A DNA stretch of 64,000 nt from Phycisphaerae bacterium (GTDB taxonomy: Bacteria > Planctomycetota > Phycisphaerae > Phycisphaerales > UBA1924). Shown here in pieces: positions 1 through 9,248 of the stretch. A model generated the notes under the pieces. The model had not been told where the DNA came from and did not search any database. It saw only the letters and a program-made list of their open reading frames with translations. The position numbers and the translations under genes were made by a program. Position 1 is the first letter of the stretch. The number at the start of each line of letters is the position of its first letter. The stretch covers positions 118,477 through 182,476 of the forward strand of contig BQMO01000002.1 of assembly GCA_022180725.1 (NCBI GenBank), in the 5' to 3' direction.

Positions 1-1
1 T

Positions 2-679
2 CACCACGGGATGCTGGCGGAACGGTTTGGAGCGCCGGCGGCGAACCTGGCGGACGTGGGCGAGGCCGACCCGGCGGAAGCGGCGGCGTTCGGGCTGTGC
101 GCGCTGACGGCGTGGTCGATGATGGTGACGAAGGGTCAACTCCGGGCCGGACAGAGCGTGCTGATCACGGGAATCGGTGGCGGGGTTGCCACGAGCGCGT
201 TGGCGATCGCGAAACACGTTGGGTGCGAGGTGATCGTGACGAGCCGGCACGCGTGGAAACTGGAGCGGGCCAAGGCGCTGGGGGCCGATCACGGGATTCT
301 GGATACCGGTCAGGACTGGTCGAAGGAGGTTCGCGCGTTCACGCGGAAGCGTGGCGTGGACATGGCGGTGGATTCGTCGGGCAAGGCGACGCACCAGAAC
401 TGCATCAAGAGCCTGGCGCGGGGCGGGGCGTACGTAACGCCTGGGTGCACGAGCGGGCCGGACGCGGTGACGGACCTGGCGCGGCTGTTCTGGAATCAGT
501 TGCGGCTGCTTGGCTCGACGATGGGCAGCAACGAGGAGTTCCGTGAGGTGACGGCGCTGTTCCGTCGCGGGGCGCTGAGGCCGGTCGTGGACCAGATGTT
601 CAAGGTTGAGGAAGGTCGGAAGGCCTACGAGCGTCTGGAAGCCGGTGAGCAGTTCGGGAAGATCGTCGTGAGGTGGTGA
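2..679 (+). CDS. Zinc-type alcohol dehydrogenase / quinone oxidoreductase (MDR superfamily), C-terminal part
   Basis: The reading frame is open from base 2 and runs in from outside the window, so only the last 225 residues are seen. It carries the Rossmann nucleotide-binding half of a medium-chain dehydrogenase: the glycine-rich turn GIGGGVAT follows a VLIT strand, then an SRHAWKLERAKALGAD segment typical of the end of the second strand and the following helix. The conserved ALTAW segment before the Rossmann fold is present. The N-terminal catalytic domain is missing, so zinc binding and substrate cannot be judged. The family reduces or oxidises alcohols, aldehydes or quinones with NAD(P)H in the cytoplasm. 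Its 3' end overlaps the convergent ASCH gene by 55 bp. Confidence 0.85.
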   Translation, partial: HHGMLAERFGAPAANLADVGEADPAEAAAFGLCALTAWSMMVTKGQLRAGQSVLITGIGGGVATSALAIAKHVGCEVIVTSRHAWKLERAKALGADHGILDTGQDWSKEVRAFTRKRGVDMAVDSSGKATHQNCIKSLARGGAYVTPGCTSGPDAVTDLARLFWNQLRLLGSTMGSNEEFREVTALFRRGALRPVVDQMFKVEEGRKAYERLEAGEQFGKIVVRW

Positions 680-1095
680 TTCGCGGGGCGTTGGCCCAGG
701 ACGAACCATGCGGCCCGCGAGGGCCTGGCGCCGGCGGGTCGATAGCGGGGGCCGTCGGAGACGGGGGTGATGTTCGCCAAGTGGATAAGCGTGGCGAACT
801 TGGCGCGGGACTTGGATTTCCAGTAGGCGGTACCGCCGAGGATGGCGTGCTCGTATGTTCGGCGCAGGTGGCGGACGGCGGCGGGCCGAAGGCCGGTGAT
901 GGTGGTGACGCCGTCGGCGACGGCCTTGGCGCCGAAGGCGCCGCCGCTGGCCTTGAAGTAGATGGTGTCACCGGCCGTGATTTGGCCGTAGGGCGCGACG
1001 CGCGAAAGCGAAAGCCTCGACTCGATGGTTTTGCGACCGGCGAGGATATTGGCCAGGCACGCGCGCGAGACGATGGCGACGTGGCACACGGGCAT
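625..1095 (-). CDS. ASCH/PUA-like domain protein
   Basis: A protein of 156 residues. Residues 5 to about 70 look like an ASCH fold: an AGRKTIESR segment, then GDTIYFKASGG and a following KAVADGVT strand. ASCH domains are PUA-like beta barrels thought to bind RNA or modified nucleotides; the actual ligand here is unknown. It lies 2 nt downstream of carA on the same strand and is probably co-transcribed with it. The basic, proline-rich C-terminus runs 55 bp into the end of the convergent dehydrogenase gene, so the last 18 or so residues may be poorly conserved. Function not established. Confidence 0.7.
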   Translation of the reverse strand: MPVCHVAIVSRACLANILAGRKTIESRLSLSRVAPYGQITAGDTIYFKASGGAFGAKAVADGVTTITGLRPAAVRHLRRTYEHAILGGTAYWKSKSRAKFATLIHLANITPVSDGPRYRPAGARPSRAAWFVLGQRPANHHLTTIFPNCSPASRRS

Positions 1096-1097
1096 GG

Positions 1098-2312
1098 CTA
1101 GCGTGCCGCGACGGCGGCGCGGACCTCGGCGCGGTCGCGCATGGCCTGCACGAACTGGTCGAAGAGATACGCGGCGTCGTGCGGCCCGGGCGAGGCTTCG
1201 GGGTGGTATTGCACGGAGAAGACGGGCTTGTCCTTCAGGCGGAAGCCCGCGAGTGTGCCGTCGTTGAGGTGGGTGTGGGTGGGCACGCCGCCCACGGCTT
1301 CGATGGACGCGGCGTCGACCGCGAAGCCGTGATTCTGGCTCGTGATCTCGACCTTGCCGAGGGCATTGTTGAGGATGGGCTGGTTGGCGCCGCGGTGTCC
1401 AAACTTGAGTTTGTAGGTTGTTCCCCCGACGGCCAGGGCGAGGAGTTGGTGCCCGAGGCAGATGCCGAACGTCGGCGGGACCAGATCAGCGGGCTGGTCG
1501 AGGACGTCGCGGAGGGTCTGAATGGTGGCGTGGACGGCGGCGGGGTCGCCCGGGCCGTTGGAAATGAACAGGCCGTCGATCTCGCCCGCGTGATAGAGAC
1601 GGAGGATTTCGGAGGCGGAGGTATCGTGCGGCACAACGCGGACCTCGCAGCCGCGCTGGGTGAGGTTCCGGAGGATGTTGGCTTTGGCGCCGCAATCGAG
1701 GGTGAGGACGCGGAAGCGGCGCGCGCCCGTGGGCGTCGCGGTCATGGCCCAGTCGCCGAGCGTTTGCGCCCAGGTGAAGCCGGAGGTGCAACCGACCGTG
1801 GGGACAAGGTTCTGTCCGGCCATGGAGGGGGCGGCCTTGGCCCTGGCGACAAGGTCGGCGTCGGTGAGGTCGGCGCGGTCGGTGAGCACGCCGGCGATGG
1901 AGCCGCCCGAGCGGAGGAGGCGGGTGAGGGCGCGGGTGTCGATGCCGGTGAGGCCGAGCACGCCCTGGGCGGCGAGGTACGCGGCAAGGGAATCGGTGGC
2001 GCGGAAGTTGGAGTGCCGGCGGGCGAGTTCACGGACGACGAACCCCGCGACCTGAACCTTGCGGGATTCGACGTCGTCGGCGTTGACGCCGTAGTTCCCG
2101 ATGAGGGGGAATGTCTGGACCAGGATTTGGCCGGTGTAGGACGGGTCGGTGAGAGATTCCTGGTAGCCGCACATCGCGGTGTTGAAGACGACCTCGGCGA
2201 CAGCGAGGATGCCGCGGCCGGTGGCGCCGAAGGCGGTGCCGTGGAAGACATGCCCGCTCGCAAGCGCCAAGCGCGCGGGCGGTGCGGACGATACGGTGCT
2301 GGGGGTGGTCAT
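1098..2312 (-). CDS. carA: Carbamoyl-phosphate synthase small subunit
   Basis: A full-length protein of 404 residues. CarA is the glutamine amidotransferase subunit that supplies ammonia to CarB for carbamoyl phosphate, feeding pyrimidine and arginine synthesis. The N-terminal CarA domain is recognisable (the run around AEVVFNTAMCGYQE and the DPSYTGQI motif). The class I amidotransferase domain has the nucleophile in GICLGHQ and the His/Glu pair in QYHPEASPGPHD. The chosen start is the ATG at 2312. carB is not adjacent. The gene is divergent from priA, with only 21 bp between the two start codons, so their promoters must overlap each other or the neighbouring coding sequence. Confidence 0.96.
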   Translation of the reverse strand: MTTPSTVSSAPPARLALASGHVFHGTAFGATGRGILAVAEVVFNTAMCGYQESLTDPSYTGQILVQTFPLIGNYGVNADDVESRKVQVAGFVVRELARRHSNFRATDSLAAYLAAQGVLGLTGIDTRALTRLLRSGGSIAGVLTDRADLTDADLVARAKAAPSMAGQNLVPTVGCTSGFTWAQTLGDWAMTATPTGARRFRVLTLDCGAKANILRNLTQRGCEVRVVPHDTSASEILRLYHAGEIDGLFISNGPGDPAAVHATIQTLRDVLDQPADLVPPTFGICLGHQLLALAVGGTTYKLKFGHRGANQPILNNALGKVEITSQNHGFAVDAASIEAVGGVPTHTHLNDGTLAGFRLKDKPVFSVQYHPEASPGPHDAAYLFDQFVQAMRDRAEVRAAVAAR

Positions 2313-2333
2313 CAAAGGCGGAGCATAGCGCGC

Positions 2334-4679
2334 GTGAACGACCTGTTGTTCGAAACACCCGACAATTCACCCGCGACGGGTCGGTACGCCCGCGTGGCGG
2401 TGGAGCGGTCGATCGACCGGCTGGATGATGACGGAACCCTGACGTATGCGGTCCCTGGCGCGGACCCCGAGCCGGGCACGCGGGTGGAGGTGCCGCTGGG
2501 GAAGGGGTCGAGGGCGACGCCGGGCATCGTGGTCTGCGTGGGCGGGCGTGAACTGCTCGAGGGGCTATCGCCCGGACGGGTGAAGTCGATTTCGCGGGTG
2601 GGCGAAGCGCGGCTGACGCCGGAGTTGATGAGGCTGGCGTCGTGGATGAGCGGGTATTACGTGTGCCCGCTGGGGATGACGCTGGCGGCGATGATGCCCG
2701 CGGCGGTGAAGCGGGGAACCGGGAAGCGGCGCGTCGAGCGTGTGGAACTCGCGCCGGGAATCGTGCTTGACGCGGCGCAGGAACTCCCCGTGGGCATCGG
2801 GAAATCCGGGCGGCGGGTGTGGGAGCGGCTGGTGGCGATGGGCGCGTTCCCGGCGGGAGCCACGGTGCGGGACCTGGCGATGCGGATGGGGCTGAAGACG
2901 GTCGCGCCGATCCGGAAACTGGCGGCGTCAGGCGTGCTTCGGATCACGCACGAGGACAAGGTCGTGGCGGCGTTGCGGGCGACCCCGAGCGTGGAGGCGC
3001 CGGGGCGGCCTGACGCGGTCACGCTGACCCCGGAGCAGTTGGCAACGGTCGAGGGGATCGATACGACTCGCGGGTTTGGCGTGCATCTGCTGCGCGGGGT
3101 GACGGGGTCGGGGAAGACGGAGGTGTACCTGCGTCTGATCGAGCGGGTCTTGGAGCGGGGACAGTCGGCGGTGGTGCTGGTGCCGGAGATTGCGCTCACG
3201 CCGCAGGCGGCGGAGCGGTTCACGACGCGGTTCGGCCCGGGTGTGGTGGCGGTGCTGCACTCGGGGCTGAGGCCCGCGGAGCGGCACCGGGCCTGGGCGC
3301 GGGCGGCGAGCGGGGAAGCCCGGGTGGTCGTGGGGGCACGCTCGGCGGTGTTCGCGCCGGTCACGAACCTTGGGCTGGTGGTGGTCGATGAGGAGCACGA
3401 TTCGTCGTACAAGCAGGACCGCCTGCCTCGCTATCACGGGCGGGACACGGCGATTCAGCGGGCGCACCTCGCGGGGTGCCCCGTGGTGCTGGGGTCGGCG
3501 ACACCGTCGATGGAGTCGTGGGCCAACGCGCAGCGCGGGAAGTATCGTCTGTGGACGCTGACGGGTCGGGTCGGCGGCGCGACGCTGCCGGAGGTGCGGG
3601 TGGTGAGCCTGGCCGACGAGCGGCGTGTTCGCGTGCAGCGCGACCCTGGCGACACGCGGCTGCACCTGGTCGGCCCGACGCTGGAGGCGGCGCTGGAAAG
3701 GACGCTGCGGGGAGGGGGGCAGGCGATCCTGCTGCTGAACCGGCGCGGGCTGGCGCAGTACGTATGGTGCCGGTCGGCGGCGTGCGGGTACGTGCTGTCG
3801 TGCGACCACTGCGATGCGGGGTTGGTCGTGCATCGGGCGAGGGAGGTGCCGGCGGGGGGCGTGGTGCGGTGCCACCACTGCGACGCGGCCCAGCGCGTGC
3901 CGACACTGTGCCCGGGGTGCGGGTCGAAACTCGCGCTGTTCGGGTGGGGGACGCAGCGGGCGGAAGAGGAGGTAGCCGAGAAGTTCGGCGCGCTGGGGCT
4001 GGAAATCGGGCGGACGCTGCTGCGGGTGGATTCGGACGAGATGAAATCGGCGGGGGCGTTTCACGCGGCGTTGGCGCGGTTCGCCTCGGGCGAGGCGCGG
4101 GTGCTGCTGGGGACGCAGATGATTGCGAAGGGGCTGGACTTTCCGAACGTACGGCTGGTGGGCGTGCTCGACGCGGACACGGCGCTCCATCAGCCGGACT
4201 TCCGGGCGTGCGAGCGGACGTTTCAACTGGTGAGCCAGGTCGCGGGGCGCGCGGGGCGAGGGGCGCACGCCGGGCTGGTGGTGGTGCAGACGATGATGCC
4301 GACGGAGCCGGCGATCGCGCTGGCGGCGCGGCACGACTACGTGTCGTTCGCGACGGGGGAGCTGGCCACACGCGCGCGGGCGAAACTGCCCCCGGCGACG
4401 CGGCTGGCGCGGATCGTGTGCCGGGACCAGAACGCGGCGAAGGCTCGTTCGGCGGCGGAGACGTTGACGGCGCGTTTGCGGCGCGAGGCGGGGGTGGAGG
4501 TGTTCGGGCCGTACGTGCCGGCGCTGTCGCGGGTAGCGGGCTACTTTCGCGTGGCCATCGACGTGCGGTCGGATCGGAGCGGACCCGTGCAGGCGGCGCT
4601 GGGAGCGGCCCGGCGCGACGGGATGCTCACGAGCGACTCGCACACGGCGGTGGATGTGGACCCGGTGTCGCTGATCTAG
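2334..4679 (+). CDS. priA: Primosomal protein N' (replication restart helicase PriA)
   Basis: A protein of 781 residues from a GTG start; the frame stays open far upstream, but that extension is antisense to carA and was rejected. PriA reloads the replicative helicase at stalled forks. Visible features in order are the N-terminal 3'BD domain ([13 protein letters not shown]), Walker [12 protein letters not shown] near residue 256, the DEEH box near 351, and zinc-binding cysteines between about 475 and 530 (CDHCDAG, CHHCDAA, CPGCGSK). Helicase motifs [14 protein letters not shown] and QVAGRAGRG follow. murD begins 2 nt after the stop, so the two are likely co-transcribed. Confidence 0.95.
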   Translation: MNDLLFETPDNSPATGRYARVAVERSIDRLDDDGTLTYAVPGADPEPGTRVEVPLGKGSRATPGIVVCVGGRELLEGLSPGRVKSISRVGEARLTPELMRLASWMSGYYVCPLGMTLAAMMPAAVKRGTGKRRVERVELAPGIVLDAAQELPVGIGKSGRRVWERLVAMGAFPAGATVRDLAMRMGLKTVAPIRKLAASGVLRITHEDKVVAALRATPSVEAPGRPDAVTLTPEQLATVEGIDTTRGFGVHLLRGVTGSGKTEVYLRLIERVLERGQSAVVLVPEIALTPQAAERFTTRFGPGVVAVLHSGLRPAERHRAWARAASGEARVVVGARSAVFAPVTNLGLVVVDEEHDSSYKQDRLPRYHGRDTAIQRAHLAGCPVVLGSATPSMESWANAQRGKYRLWTLTGRVGGATLPEVRVVSLADERRVRVQRDPGDTRLHLVGPTLEAALERTLRGGGQAILLLNRRGLAQYVWCRSAACGYVLSCDHCDAGLVVHRAREVPAGGVVRCHHCDAAQRVPTLCPGCGSKLALFGWGTQRAEEEVAEKFGALGLEIGRTLLRVDSDEMKSAGAFHAALARFASGEARVLLGTQMIAKGLDFPNVRLVGVLDADTALHQPDFRACERTFQLVSQVAGRAGRGAHAGLVVVQTMMPTEPAIALAARHDYVSFATGELATRARAKLPPATRLARIVCRDQNAAKARSAAETLTARLRREAGVEVFGPYVPALSRVAGYFRVAIDVRSDRSGPVQAALGAARRDGMLTSDSHTAVDVDPVSLI

Positions 4680-4681
4680 CC

Positions 4682-6037
4682 ATGGACGATGCGGCGTTTC
4701 AATCGCGGCGGGTGACGGTGATGGGCCTGGGCCGATTCGGGGGGGGCCTGGGTGTGACGCGGTATCTGCTCGCGCGCGGGGCGAGCGTGGTGGTGACAGA
4801 CCTGGAGCCGGCGGATCGCCTGGCCGAGCCGCTCGGGGCGTTGAGGCCTTGGATCGAGTCGGGGCGGGTGATACTGCGGCTGGGCGAGCACGACGAGGCG
4901 GACTTCACACAGGCCGACCTTGTGGTGGCGAACCCGGCGGTGCCCCGTCCCTGGGAGAACTCGTACTTACGGGCGGCGCGCGGGGCGGGCGTGCCGATCA
5001 CAACCGAGATCGGGCTGACGGTGTCGCGCCTGGGGCGTGACCGTGTAATCGGGGTAACGGGGTCGGCGGGGAAGAGCACGACGAGCGCGATGATCGCGCA
5101 CGCGTTGAACGCGGCGGGAACGCGGACGCACCTGGCCGGGAACATCGGCGGTTCGCTGTTGGAGCGGTTGGGAGAGGTCGGCGTCGGGGATTGGGTCGTG
5201 CTCGAGTTGTCGTCGTTCATGCTGTACTGGCTGGGCGAGGACGCGGGCACGGCGGGGTGGTCGCCGCGGGTGGGCGTGCTGACGAACCTCGCGCCCAACC
5301 ACCTGGACTGGCACGGCACGTTCGAGCACTACCGGGCCTCGAAAGTCGGCCTGTTCAAGCACACACGTCCCGGGGTGGACCATGCGGTGATTCCCGACGA
5401 CGCGGCGCTGGCGGACCTGCTGCACGGGAGCGGGGCGACGGTGCAACGAGTACCGCGGGACGAGGTTGCCGGCGCGGGCGTGGTAACACTTCCGCCGCTG
5501 GCGGTTCCCGGGGCGCACAACCGCCTGAACGCGCGGATGGCGCTGCGGGCGGCGACGCTGGCCGCGGGAATGGAGCGCGTCGAAGCGATGGCACGATCCC
5601 TGGCGACGTTTCCGGGCCTCCCCCACCGCTTGCAGTTCGTGGGCGAGCGGCGCGGCGTGCGGTACTACAACGATTCGAAGTCCACGACGCCCGAGGCGAC
5701 GCTGCTGGGCGTGGGCGCGTTCGAAGACGCCTCGCGCGTGCACCTGATCGCGGGCGGGTACGACAAAAAGAGCGACCTGGGCGCCGTGGCGCGGCTCGGG
5801 GCGAGCCTGGCGGGGTTGTACACGATCGGGGCGACCGGCCCGGCGATTGCGAAGGCCGCGGGGGGGCGCGCGGTCGAGTGCGGGACGCTTCCTGAGGCGG
5901 TTCGGCGGGTCGCGGCACGGGCAAAGCCCGGCGAGGTCGTGCTGCTCAGCCCGGGGTGCGCGTCGTGGGATCAGTTTACGAACTACGAGGCGCGCGGGGA
6001 GGCGTTTGTCCGCCTGGTTGGGGAGGTGGCGGAATGA
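4682..6037 (+). CDS. murD: UDP-N-acetylmuramoylalanine--D-glutamate ligase
   Basis: A protein of 451 residues. MurD adds D-glutamate to UDP-MurNAc-L-Ala in cytoplasmic peptidoglycan synthesis. The N-terminal Rossmann-like domain begins [12 protein letters not shown]; the ATP-binding P-loop [11 protein letters not shown] lies at about residues 123-133. The central ligase motifs include [13 protein letters not shown], and the C-terminal domain has [13 protein letters not shown] and [12 protein letters not shown], both characteristic of MurD. The ATG at 4682 was chosen because it follows the priA stop by 2 nt and begins the conserved domain; the longer open frame upstream is antisense or out-of-frame shadow. 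The stop overlaps the next start (ATGA). Presence of murD shows a peptidoglycan cell wall. Confidence 0.95.
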   Translation: MDDAAFQSRRVTVMGLGRFGGGLGVTRYLLARGASVVVTDLEPADRLAEPLGALRPWIESGRVILRLGEHDEADFTQADLVVANPAVPRPWENSYLRAARGAGVPITTEIGLTVSRLGRDRVIGVTGSAGKSTTSAMIAHALNAAGTRTHLAGNIGGSLLERLGEVGVGDWVVLELSSFMLYWLGEDAGTAGWSPRVGVLTNLAPNHLDWHGTFEHYRASKVGLFKHTRPGVDHAVIPDDAALADLLHGSGATVQRVPRDEVAGAGVVTLPPLAVPGAHNRLNARMALRAATLAAGMERVEAMARSLATFPGLPHRLQFVGERRGVRYYNDSKSTTPEATLLGVGAFEDASRVHLIAGGYDKKSDLGAVARLGASLAGLYTIGATGPAIAKAAGGRAVECGTLPEAVRRVAARAKPGEVVLLSPGCASWDQFTNYEARGEAFVRLVGEVAE

Positions 6038-6861
6038 TCGGGCGTCTGACCATGCGTTGCGTCTGGGTGAGCGTGCTGGTGATGATCTCGTCGTGCGCGA
6101 ATCGACCGGGGAACACCGCGCCACCGGACGCCCCACCCTCACCCCCACCGCCGCCTCCCTCGACGCCGTCTCTGGCGGATGCGGCCGTCCAGTCGAATCC
6201 AACGGCCGTCGAAGTTCCCGTCAGGGCGCACGAACTGCACGAGGTCTTTCCGTTCGTGCGGGTGGATGCGACGCGGGGCATGATGGAGTTCGACGCGACG
6301 GTGTGCATCAACGTACGCGACCCCAAGACGCCGCGCGTGTACCTGGAAGTGCTCGCGTGCATCCCGGACACGAAGGAGCACGAATCGCTGGTGGTGACGC
6401 GGGCGTTGCCGTCGCACGTGCACGCGGCGCTGCTGCTGGCGGGGCTGACGCCGGGCACGCCGGGCACGTGGGACTGGGAAGGGGCGACGATCCGTCCCGT
6501 GCCGCCAACAGGCCCTCGGGTGCGTGTGACGGCGGTGTACGGGCACGGAGACCACGAGCACGTCGAGTCGCTGACGGACTGGGTGGTGGACGTGAACGAC
6601 GGGCGGACGATGACCGCTTCGGCGGGCGCGGATCACTTTGTATTCGCCGGGTCGCAGATGCTCGAGCGCCGGGGCGTGTCGCGGTATCGGGCGGACGGCG
6701 AAGGGTGCGTGGTGGGCCTGGCGACGTTCGGGGGCGAGACGATCGCGTGGACGCGGTTGTTCAATCCGGATGCGAGCCTGGAGGAGCCTCGGTGGATCGC
6801 CGAACCGGCCAAGGTGCCCGAGTTCGGCACGCCGGTGGTGGTACGGATCGAGCGGGAGTGA
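6034..6861 (+). CDS. Putative lipoprotein of unknown function
   Basis: A protein of 275 residues whose start codon overlaps the murD stop (ATGA), suggesting translational coupling. The N-terminus is a lipoprotein signal: a short basic region, the hydrophobic core VWVSVLVM, and the lipobox ISSC. A proline-rich linker follows (residues about 30-45). The rest is a mixed alpha/beta region with a segment reading [14 protein letters not shown] that resembles planctomycete proteins of unknown function in which a substrate's hydride level is not implied. I do not recognise a family. It ends 3 nt before the end of the convergent htrA-like gene, with no room for a terminator between them. Confidence 0.8.
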   Translation: MIGRLTMRCVWVSVLVMISSCANRPGNTAPPDAPPSPPPPPPSTPSLADAAVQSNPTAVEVPVRAHELHEVFPFVRVDATRGMMEFDATVCINVRDPKTPRVYLEVLACIPDTKEHESLVVTRALPSHVHAALLLAGLTPGTPGTWDWEGATIRPVPPTGPRVRVTAVYGHGDHEHVESLTDWVVDVNDGRTMTASAGADHFVFAGSQMLERRGVSRYRADGEGCVVGLATFGGETIAWTRLFNPDASLEEPRWIAEPAKVPEFGTPVVVRIERE

Positions 6862-6864
6862 GCG

Positions 6865-8247
6865 TCAATCCGGGGCGGAGCGGAGGACGAGGTCGCGCTC
6901 CTGACCATCGGACGCGCGAACGCGGACACTGACGGGCTTGCCGGCGAGCAGGCCCTGGGCGAGCAGGGCCGAGGCGGCCTCGGCGGCGTCGGCAACGCGC
7001 GCCCCCTCAACGCTGAACAGGATCAGCCCCCGCTCCAGGCCGCAGACCGACGCAGGTGTGTCCTCGAGCACGTCCCAGATGACGGCGCCCTCGCGGACGT
7101 CGCGGAGGCTGAGGCCGAACTCGCGGAAGAGTTCGGACTGGAGTTCGGCGGAGCGGGCGGCGCGGGGGTATTCGCCGAGAGTCACGCGGAGGGTGAGCGA
7201 CTCGCCGGCGCGGAGCACGATCAGTTCGACATCCTGGCCTGGTGACGAGGCGGAGATGACGCCGCGCAGGACCTCGGGGCCGGTGATGGTGGTGCCGTCG
7301 ATGGAGGTGATGAGATCGCCGACGGCGAGGCCGGCGGCGCGGCCCGGGCCGTTCTCGGCCAGGGCGGTAATCTCGACGCCGCGGCGGAGCGAGCCGCCGG
7401 GGATGTTCTCGGCGGAGAAGGTGATGCCGAGATACCCCGAGAGGACGGGGCCGCCGGCGATGAGTTGGGGAACGCGGGATTCGATCATGGCGAGGGGAAT
7501 GGCGAAGGAGATGCCCGCGCTCTGACCCTCGGTGCTCCCGCGGGTGTCCTGGGCGGTGGCGATGGCGACGTTCATGCCGACGAGGCGCCCGCGGACATCG
7601 ACGAGGGGGCCGCCGGAGTTGCCCGGGTTGACCGCGGCGTCGGTCTGGATGAAGTTGCTGAACCCGGCAAAGCCCATGGCGGTGCGGGCGGATCGTCCCA
7701 GTCCGGACACGATCCCCTCGGACATCGAGAACTTGAACCCGAAGGGAGAGCCGAACGCGAAGACGCGGTCTCCCTTGAAGACGCGCTCGCCCACGGCCCG
7801 CCGGGCGGGCACCAGGTGCGGACCCGGCTCAACCCGGAGCACCGCGATGTCGCTGAGCGGGTCCATGCCCACGAGCGTGGCGCGGCTGGTTTGCCCGTCG
7901 TGGAACTGCACCGAAATCCGGTCCGCCCCGGCAACGACGTGGGCGTTGGTCACGAGGTGCCCGGCGTCGTCCCAGACCCAGCCCGACCCGGAGGAGGCAC
8001 GCCCTTCCCGCCGGCCTCCCACGTCCACATGGACCACGCTCGGCTCGACGCTCAGCGCGATGTCACGCACGGCGGCGTTGAGGCGGACGAGCACGTCGTC
8101 CTGGTCGAGGCGCTGCTGGGCGAGGGTGACGGTGGCGCGGGTGCGAGCGGCGGTGATGGCGCGGATGGCCGAGGGGACGGCGAACAGCACCACGACGGCG
8201 CACGTGAGCACGACGAACGCAGGCCCGAACGAGACGATACGGCGCAT
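6865..8247 (-). CDS. HtrA/DegP-family serine protease with PDZ domains
   Basis: A protein of 460 residues from the ATG at 8247, chosen because an AAGGA ribosome site lies 7 nt upstream; a start at 8292 is also open. The N-terminus is a signal anchor (residues 1-25), so the protease faces the periplasm. The trypsin-like domain has the full catalytic triad: His103 in TNAHVVAG, Asp133 in LSDIAVLRV and Ser211 in GNSGGPL. Two PDZ-like regions follow, one around EITALAENGPGRAAGLAVGD and a weaker C-terminal one around DVLEDTPASVCGLERGL. The family degrades or refolds damaged envelope proteins. It lies downstream of panB on the same strand, 93 nt away. Confidence 0.93.
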   Translation of the reverse strand: MRRIVSFGPAFVVLTCAVVVLFAVPSAIRAITAARTRATVTLAQQRLDQDDVLVRLNAAVRDIALSVEPSVVHVDVGGRREGRASSGSGWVWDDAGHLVTNAHVVAGADRISVQFHDGQTSRATLVGMDPLSDIAVLRVEPGPHLVPARRAVGERVFKGDRVFAFGSPFGFKFSMSEGIVSGLGRSARTAMGFAGFSNFIQTDAAVNPGNSGGPLVDVRGRLVGMNVAIATAQDTRGSTEGQSAGISFAIPLAMIESRVPQLIAGGPVLSGYLGITFSAENIPGGSLRRGVEITALAENGPGRAAGLAVGDLITSIDGTTITGPEVLRGVISASSPGQDVELIVLRAGESLTLRVTLGEYPRAARSAELQSELFREFGLSLRDVREGAVIWDVLEDTPASVCGLERGLILFSVEGARVADAAEAASALLAQGLLAGKPVSVRVRASDGQERDLVLRSAPD

Positions 8248-8340
8248 GGACCAGTCCTTCTTGCTCCCGACGCGAACACGGTACGGGTACACGGTACATC
8301 GGTTGCCGGTCGGGCCGGCATCGACCGGGGCGGCGTGTCG

Positions 8341-9192
8341 TTACACCAGGGCGTCCTCCCCACCGACGCGCCTCGGCGGGGCTTTGGCCTCGGCCCCCGG
8401 CCCGCTCACGCTCCGCGCGGCGACCCGGCGAACCCACTCCTCGCCCGCCGACTGGATCGCCTCACCCAGGCGCGCCACCGCGGGCGCGAACCGGGGCGGG
8501 GCATCGGTCATGCCGAGGAGGTCCTGGAGGACGAGGACCTGGCCATGGGGCGCGTTGCCCGCGCCGATGCCGATCAGCGGGGCGGTGGTGGCCTTCAGGA
8601 TGGCGTCGGTGACGGTGGGCGGTACGGCCTCGACGAGAAGCATCACGGCGCCGGCCTGTTCGAGGGCGACGGCGTCGTCGACGATCGTGGCGGCTTCCTT
8701 CGCGGTGCGCCCGGCGCCGCCATAGCCGCCTTGCAGCCCGGCGAGTTGCGGACGGCTGCCCACGTGCGCGCAGACGGGAATGCCGGCGCGAGTCATCTTC
8801 TCAACCAGCCCGATGTAGGAAGCGTCGGCCTCGATCTTGACGACATCGGCGCGGCCTTCGGTGATGAACCGCCCGGCGTTGCGGATGGCCTCGGCGTCGT
8901 CGGCCTGGTAGGACATGAAGGGCATGTCGGCCATAACCATGGTGCGCGGCGCGCCGCGCTTGACCGCCGCGGTCAGCGCGACCGCGATATCCAGCGGCAT
9001 GTCCACGGTACGGTCGAAGCCGAGAATGACCTCGGCGGCGGTGTCGCCCACGAGCAGGACGTGGACCCCCGCGCGTTCGAGCCATCGGGCCGTCGTCGCG
9101 TCGTAGCAGGTCAGGCAGGCGAAGGGTTCTCCGTCGCGGACCATGCGGCGGATGGTGCGGATCGTGACGGGGTCTCGGGGGTGTTCGGGCAC
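8341..9192 (-). CDS. panB: 3-methyl-2-oxobutanoate hydroxymethyltransferase
   Basis: A protein of 283 residues with a GTG start. PanB transfers a hydroxymethyl group from 5,10-methylene-THF to alpha-ketoisovalerate, the first committed step of pantothenate and CoA synthesis in the cytoplasm. Recognisable motifs are LTCYDATTARWLE near the start, LVGDTAAEVILGFDRT with metal-binding Asp, MVMADMPFMSYQ, VKIEADAS and PLIGIGAGN. Length and motif order match the family. panC and panD are not in the window. It is divergent from the ABC-F gene, with 56 bp between the start codons. Confidence 0.96.
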   Translation of the reverse strand: MPEHPRDPVTIRTIRRMVRDGEPFACLTCYDATTARWLERAGVHVLLVGDTAAEVILGFDRTVDMPLDIAVALTAAVKRGAPRTMVMADMPFMSYQADDAEAIRNAGRFITEGRADVVKIEADASYIGLVEKMTRAGIPVCAHVGSRPQLAGLQGGYGGAGRTAKEAATIVDDAVALEQAGAVMLLVEAVPPTVTDAILKATTAPLIGIGAGNAPHGQVLVLQDLLGMTDAPPRFAPAVARLGEAIQSAGEEWVRRVAARSVSGPGAEAKAPPRRVGGEDALV

Positions 9193-9248
9193 GCGGAATA
9201 GTAGTTCGGCCGCCCGGCAGGGCTCGTCGGCCCCTACCCTGACGCCCT

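Noticed and set aside
1179..2333. N-terminal extension of priA by 385 residues
   Set aside because: It is antisense to carA and has no domain; the PriA domain starts after the GTG at 2334.
3476..4681. N-terminal extension of murD
   Set aside because: Out-of-frame shadow inside priA; the MurD fold starts at the ATG at 4682.
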